Below the pieces are notes generated by a model that was not told the DNA's origin, did not search any database, and saw nothing but the letters and a program-made list of their open reading frames with translations. Of a stretch of 35,127 nucleotides of DNA, positions 33,292-35,127 are shown piece by piece (the first letter of the stretch is position 1; every line of letters starts with the position of its first letter). Source of the stretch: Psychrobacillus faecigallinarum (GTDB lineage: Bacteria; Bacillota; Bacilli; Bacillales_A; Planococcaceae); contig NZ_JACSQO010000016.1 in NCBI RefSeq assembly GCF_014836595.1, positions 1-35,127 on the forward strand, written 5' to 3'. The translations under genes were made by a program, and so were the position numbers.

Positions 33292-33939
33292 ATGAGTAAT
33301 ACACATATATTTTCTAAACGAGAAGAGCTTGCAAATGCAATCATACATGGTGTTGGTACACTTTTAAGTATAGCTGCACTTGTTATTTTAATCGTTTCCT
33401 CAGTCAAGTATGGGAATGCTTGGCATGTGGTGAGTTTTACACTGTTTGGGGCATCCATGGTGCTATTGTTTACATCATCGACCCTTGTACATGCATTTCC
33501 AGAGGGAAGAGCCAAAGACTTCTTTGAAATCATGGATCATTCTTCTATTTATTATTTAATAGCAGGCTCCTATACTCCACTTCTATTCTTAGTAGTAAAA
33601 GGTCCGCTAGGTTGGACATTGTTTGGTATTATGTGGGGACTAGCGATAGCAGGTACAGTGTTCAAAGCCTATTTTGTTAAGCGGTTTTTGCATACCTCTA
33701 CTATCTTGTATGTTGTGATGGGCTGGTTAATAGTTTTTGCATGGAAGCCGCTCATCACCAATATGTCCACAGAGGGACTTGTTTTGCTAGCGCTTGGCGG
33801 ATTGCTCTATACCGGAGGGGCGGTCTTTTATGTATGGAGAGGCTTTCCGTACCATCACGCAGTGTGGCATGTATTTGTGCTCGTAGCGGCTATTTTAGTT
33901 TTCTTCGCTATCATGACACTACTGCCAATACCTGTATAA
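33292..33939 (+). CDS. trhA: Hemolysin III family membrane protein (TrhA/YplQ)
   Basis: A 215-residue protein with seven hydrophobic helices. Family residues are present: REELANAIIHGVGT near the start, SSTLVHAFPEGRAKDFFEIMDH, SIYYLIAGSYTPL, and the closing HHAVWHVFVL, whose His and Asp set is shared with PAQR receptors and alkaline ceramidases. In B. subtilis this family (YplQ/TrhA) works in membrane homeostasis. ATG 33292 is nine bases after GGAG and fits better than ATG 33277, which has no site. The next gene starts 16 bases after the stop. Confidence 0.9.
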   Translation: MSNTHIFSKREELANAIIHGVGTLLSIAALVILIVSSVKYGNAWHVVSFTLFGASMVLLFTSSTLVHAFPEGRAKDFFEIMDHSSIYYLIAGSYTPLLFLVVKGPLGWTLFGIMWGLAIAGTVFKAYFVKRFLHTSTILYVVMGWLIVFAWKPLITNMSTEGLVLLALGGLLYTGGAVFYVWRGFPYHHAVWHVFVLVAAILVFFAIMTLLPIPV

Positions 33940-33955
33940 CTAAGGAGGAAATCAC

Positions 33956-34471
33956 ATGTATGATCCAACCGTCTTCGAAAATTTAAAGGTTGCATTTGAG
34001 AATCTTCTATATGATATGGACAATATAGAACGCAAAATCAATATAACTAACAGAACAGATCGAATGGATTTTTCTATTATAAAAAGAGACTTTTCTATTG
34101 AATTTGTCCTTTCCGATAAACAAAAAGTAACGGCAGAGATTATAATAGAAGCTTCCTTGGAGGAGTTAGCATCCGAAATTTTGGAGACTCCTGGTAAGGC
34201 CCCTGGCTGTACGTTACAGTTAAAATTTCAAAAAAGTGTAATAGAAGTACCTGAAGAGTGTAAGAGTATTGAGTTAGCCCTAAAGGAAATATGGGAGGAC
34301 GATATAACAATCACTCAGCGTTTAAGCTTTGAATACGGACAATTAAAGAAAAACTATGTAAATACAATTTTGCTAAGCTTCCACCAAAAAATTAAAGAAG
34401 AAAATATAGGCGAAATAGATGATTTTCTAAGCAGTGTAATCGAAACGTTAGAGCTTCTTCATACTATATAG
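33956..34471 (+). CDS. Uncharacterised 171-residue cytoplasmic protein
   Basis: A strong TAAGGAGGA precedes the ATG, and codon use and spacing (16 bases after trhA) mark it as real. The chain is acidic, with alternating strands and helices (RMDFSIIKRDFSIEFVL, KVTAEIIIEASLEELASEIL) and a helical C-terminus; no signal peptide or membrane helix. I recognise no domain. It is probably cotranscribed with trhA and ends before the right-hand repeat array. Confidence 0.75.
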   Translation: MYDPTVFENLKVAFENLLYDMDNIERKINITNRTDRMDFSIIKRDFSIEFVLSDKQKVTAEIIIEASLEELASEILETPGKAPGCTLQLKFQKSVIEVPEECKSIELALKEIWEDDITITQRLSFEYGQLKKNYVNTILLSFHQKIKEENIGEIDDFLSSVIETLELLHTI

Positions 34472-34498
34472 TCCTTTAGCAGAGAGATATTACTATTT

Positions 34499-34610
34499 GA
34501 GACCGGCTATCAAGGGTTTATGACCGGATAGAAAATTTTATAACCTGATAGCGAGGATTTATGACCGGATAGATTTTTTTATGACCGCATAAAAATATTT
34601 ATAACCGTTC
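34499..34610 (-). repeat. Second six-unit array, inverted relative to the first
   Basis: Read on the minus strand, six degenerate units follow each other from 34610 to 34499 with periods of 20, 20, 21, 20 and 21 bp. The first core is GAACGGTTATAAA, and later ones are ATCCGGTCATAAA-like. Unit by unit it mirrors the array at 760-880: both start with a GAACGG unit, the second units agree at 19 of 20 bases (ATGCGGTCATAAAAAAATCT here), and both third units are 21 long. It lies about 370 bases before the next rRNA promoter. Confidence 0.88.
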
Positions 34611-34662
34611 ACGCCAAAAAGAAGTATTACATAGCGCAAACTCAATAGGAAGGTAATTAAAG

Positions 34663-34707
34663 AAGCAGTAGGAAGTAAGGATATTACTTTCTACTGCTTA
34701 TTATTTG
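34663..34707 (+). terminator. Hairpin downstream of the right-hand array
   Basis: AAGCAGTAGGAAGTAA (34663-34678) pairs with TTACTTTCTACTGCTT (34684-34699, one G-U pair) around GGATA, then ATTATTTGTTT. The T run is interrupted but it probably ends the trhA transcript ahead of the rRNA promoter. No gene is seen from 34472 to the window end. Confidence 0.6.
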
Positions 34708-34981
34708 TTTCTGTAAGGAGTATTGTCTGAATCGACTGTAGAAAATAACAAGGTGGAAGAGAGCGAAATATAGTTTTGAATTACCATAAACGAAGAATAA
34801 CTATTGCCCGTGTATTTATATAACCAAATTGCAAGGAGATGTATAATAATATATAGAAGGAAAGTGATTTATCCTATAGTTTTTTGCCTAATATCAATCC
34901 TAGAACATTCTACTAATGTAGCTAACTCTGAAGAGGAATGAGACTCTAATAAAATCTTTTTAAAAAAGTTTTTAAAAAGTG

Positions 34982-35010
34982 TTGACTTATAATATAAACG
35001 AGAGTAATAT
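34982..35010 (+). promoter_or_regulatory. Promoter of the next rRNA operon
   Basis: TTGACT (34982-34987), a 17 bp spacer and TAATAT (35005-35010), preceded by A/T tracts (34955-34980) like an UP element. The location before a conserved leader supports an rrn promoter. Confidence 0.85.
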
Positions 35011-35127
35011 AGTAGAAGTCGCCAAGAGGTAAACAAGTTTGGCTGACACGATGAACATTGAAAACTGAACATGCAAAACGTTAAGACATATAGCATCAAA
35101 CAACTTCGGTTGTATTGACGCAAAACA
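35011..35127 (+). other. rRNA operon leader (16S gene lies beyond the window)
   Basis: AAGTCGCC just after the -10 box and ATGAACATTGAAAACTGAAC at 35051-35070 look like the Bacillales rrn leader with its boxA-type antitermination signal. The 16S 5' end is not reached. Confidence 0.75.

Noticed and set aside
34869..35123. Minus-strand open frame over the rrn promoter and leader
   Set aside because: It is the reverse of an rRNA promoter and leader, with no start signal.

Overview
The window is a low-GC Gram-positive chromosome segment. Strong AGGAGG ribosome-binding sites, many GTG/TTG starts, T-tailed terminators, a TGWNANCGNTNWCA-type CcpA site, and genes of the YvbH, VanW, TrhA and NRDE families all point to Bacillales. 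My guess is the Planococcaceae side (Psychrobacillus, Sporosarcina or Lysinibacillus relatives), but no marker gene here fixes the genus. The window opens inside a 5S rRNA and closes in the promoter and leader of another rRNA operon on the same strand, so it is an inter-rrn interval of about 35 kb. No tRNA, CRISPR array, prophage or intact insertion sequence was seen.

Layout. 1-1000: 5S 3' part and terminator; a structured stretch joined to a second, truncated 5S 3' part with a near-identical terminator; then a six-unit array of about 20 bp repeats. 1-5 kb: an AraC-type regulator, then a tightly coupled operon of YtrA-like GntR repressor, ABC ATPase, permease, a membrane protein with a coiled coil and a 44-residue membrane peptide. 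5-13 kb: mostly single metabolic or surface genes (FAD monooxygenase, tandem GNAT, PQQ-type sugar dehydrogenase lipoprotein, TauE/SafE exporter with a 2-hydroxyacid dehydrogenase, M28 peptidase lipoprotein, YvbH). 13-19 kb: a VanW protein with a membrane-anchored PstS-like protein; a minus-strand ABC exporter plus LytTR regulator and DUF3021 membrane partner; a helical-repeat SEC-C protein.

19-26 kb is a carboxylate sensing and uptake block: AEC-family carrier, CitA/DcuS-like kinase, its response regulator, then TctC-TctB-TctA behind a CcpA-type site. It ends at a degenerate Bacillales-type intergenic repeat, a terminator and a 19-codon ORF whose ribosome-binding site can pair with its own codons. 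26-30 kb: a chemoreceptor with a sigma-D-like promoter, a MerR-controlled operon (small membrane protein, MerR regulator, SAP/DUF6434 protein) with a textbook MerR operator, and a cold-shock gene whose leader holds a terminator-like hairpin. 30-35 kb: MBL-fold hydrolase, a pRiA4b-ORF3-like/SEC-C protein, NRDE protein, TrhA, an unknown protein, then a second six-unit repeat array in inverted orientation and the next rrn promoter.

Most of the gene content is ordinary accessory and housekeeping material. The most unusual signals are the matched inverted repeat arrays just inside the two rRNA loci, the structured-RNA/5S chimera, and the RNA or operator structures in front of the csp, MerR and YtrA-like genes. 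I did not find a clearly new multi-gene defence or mobile system.
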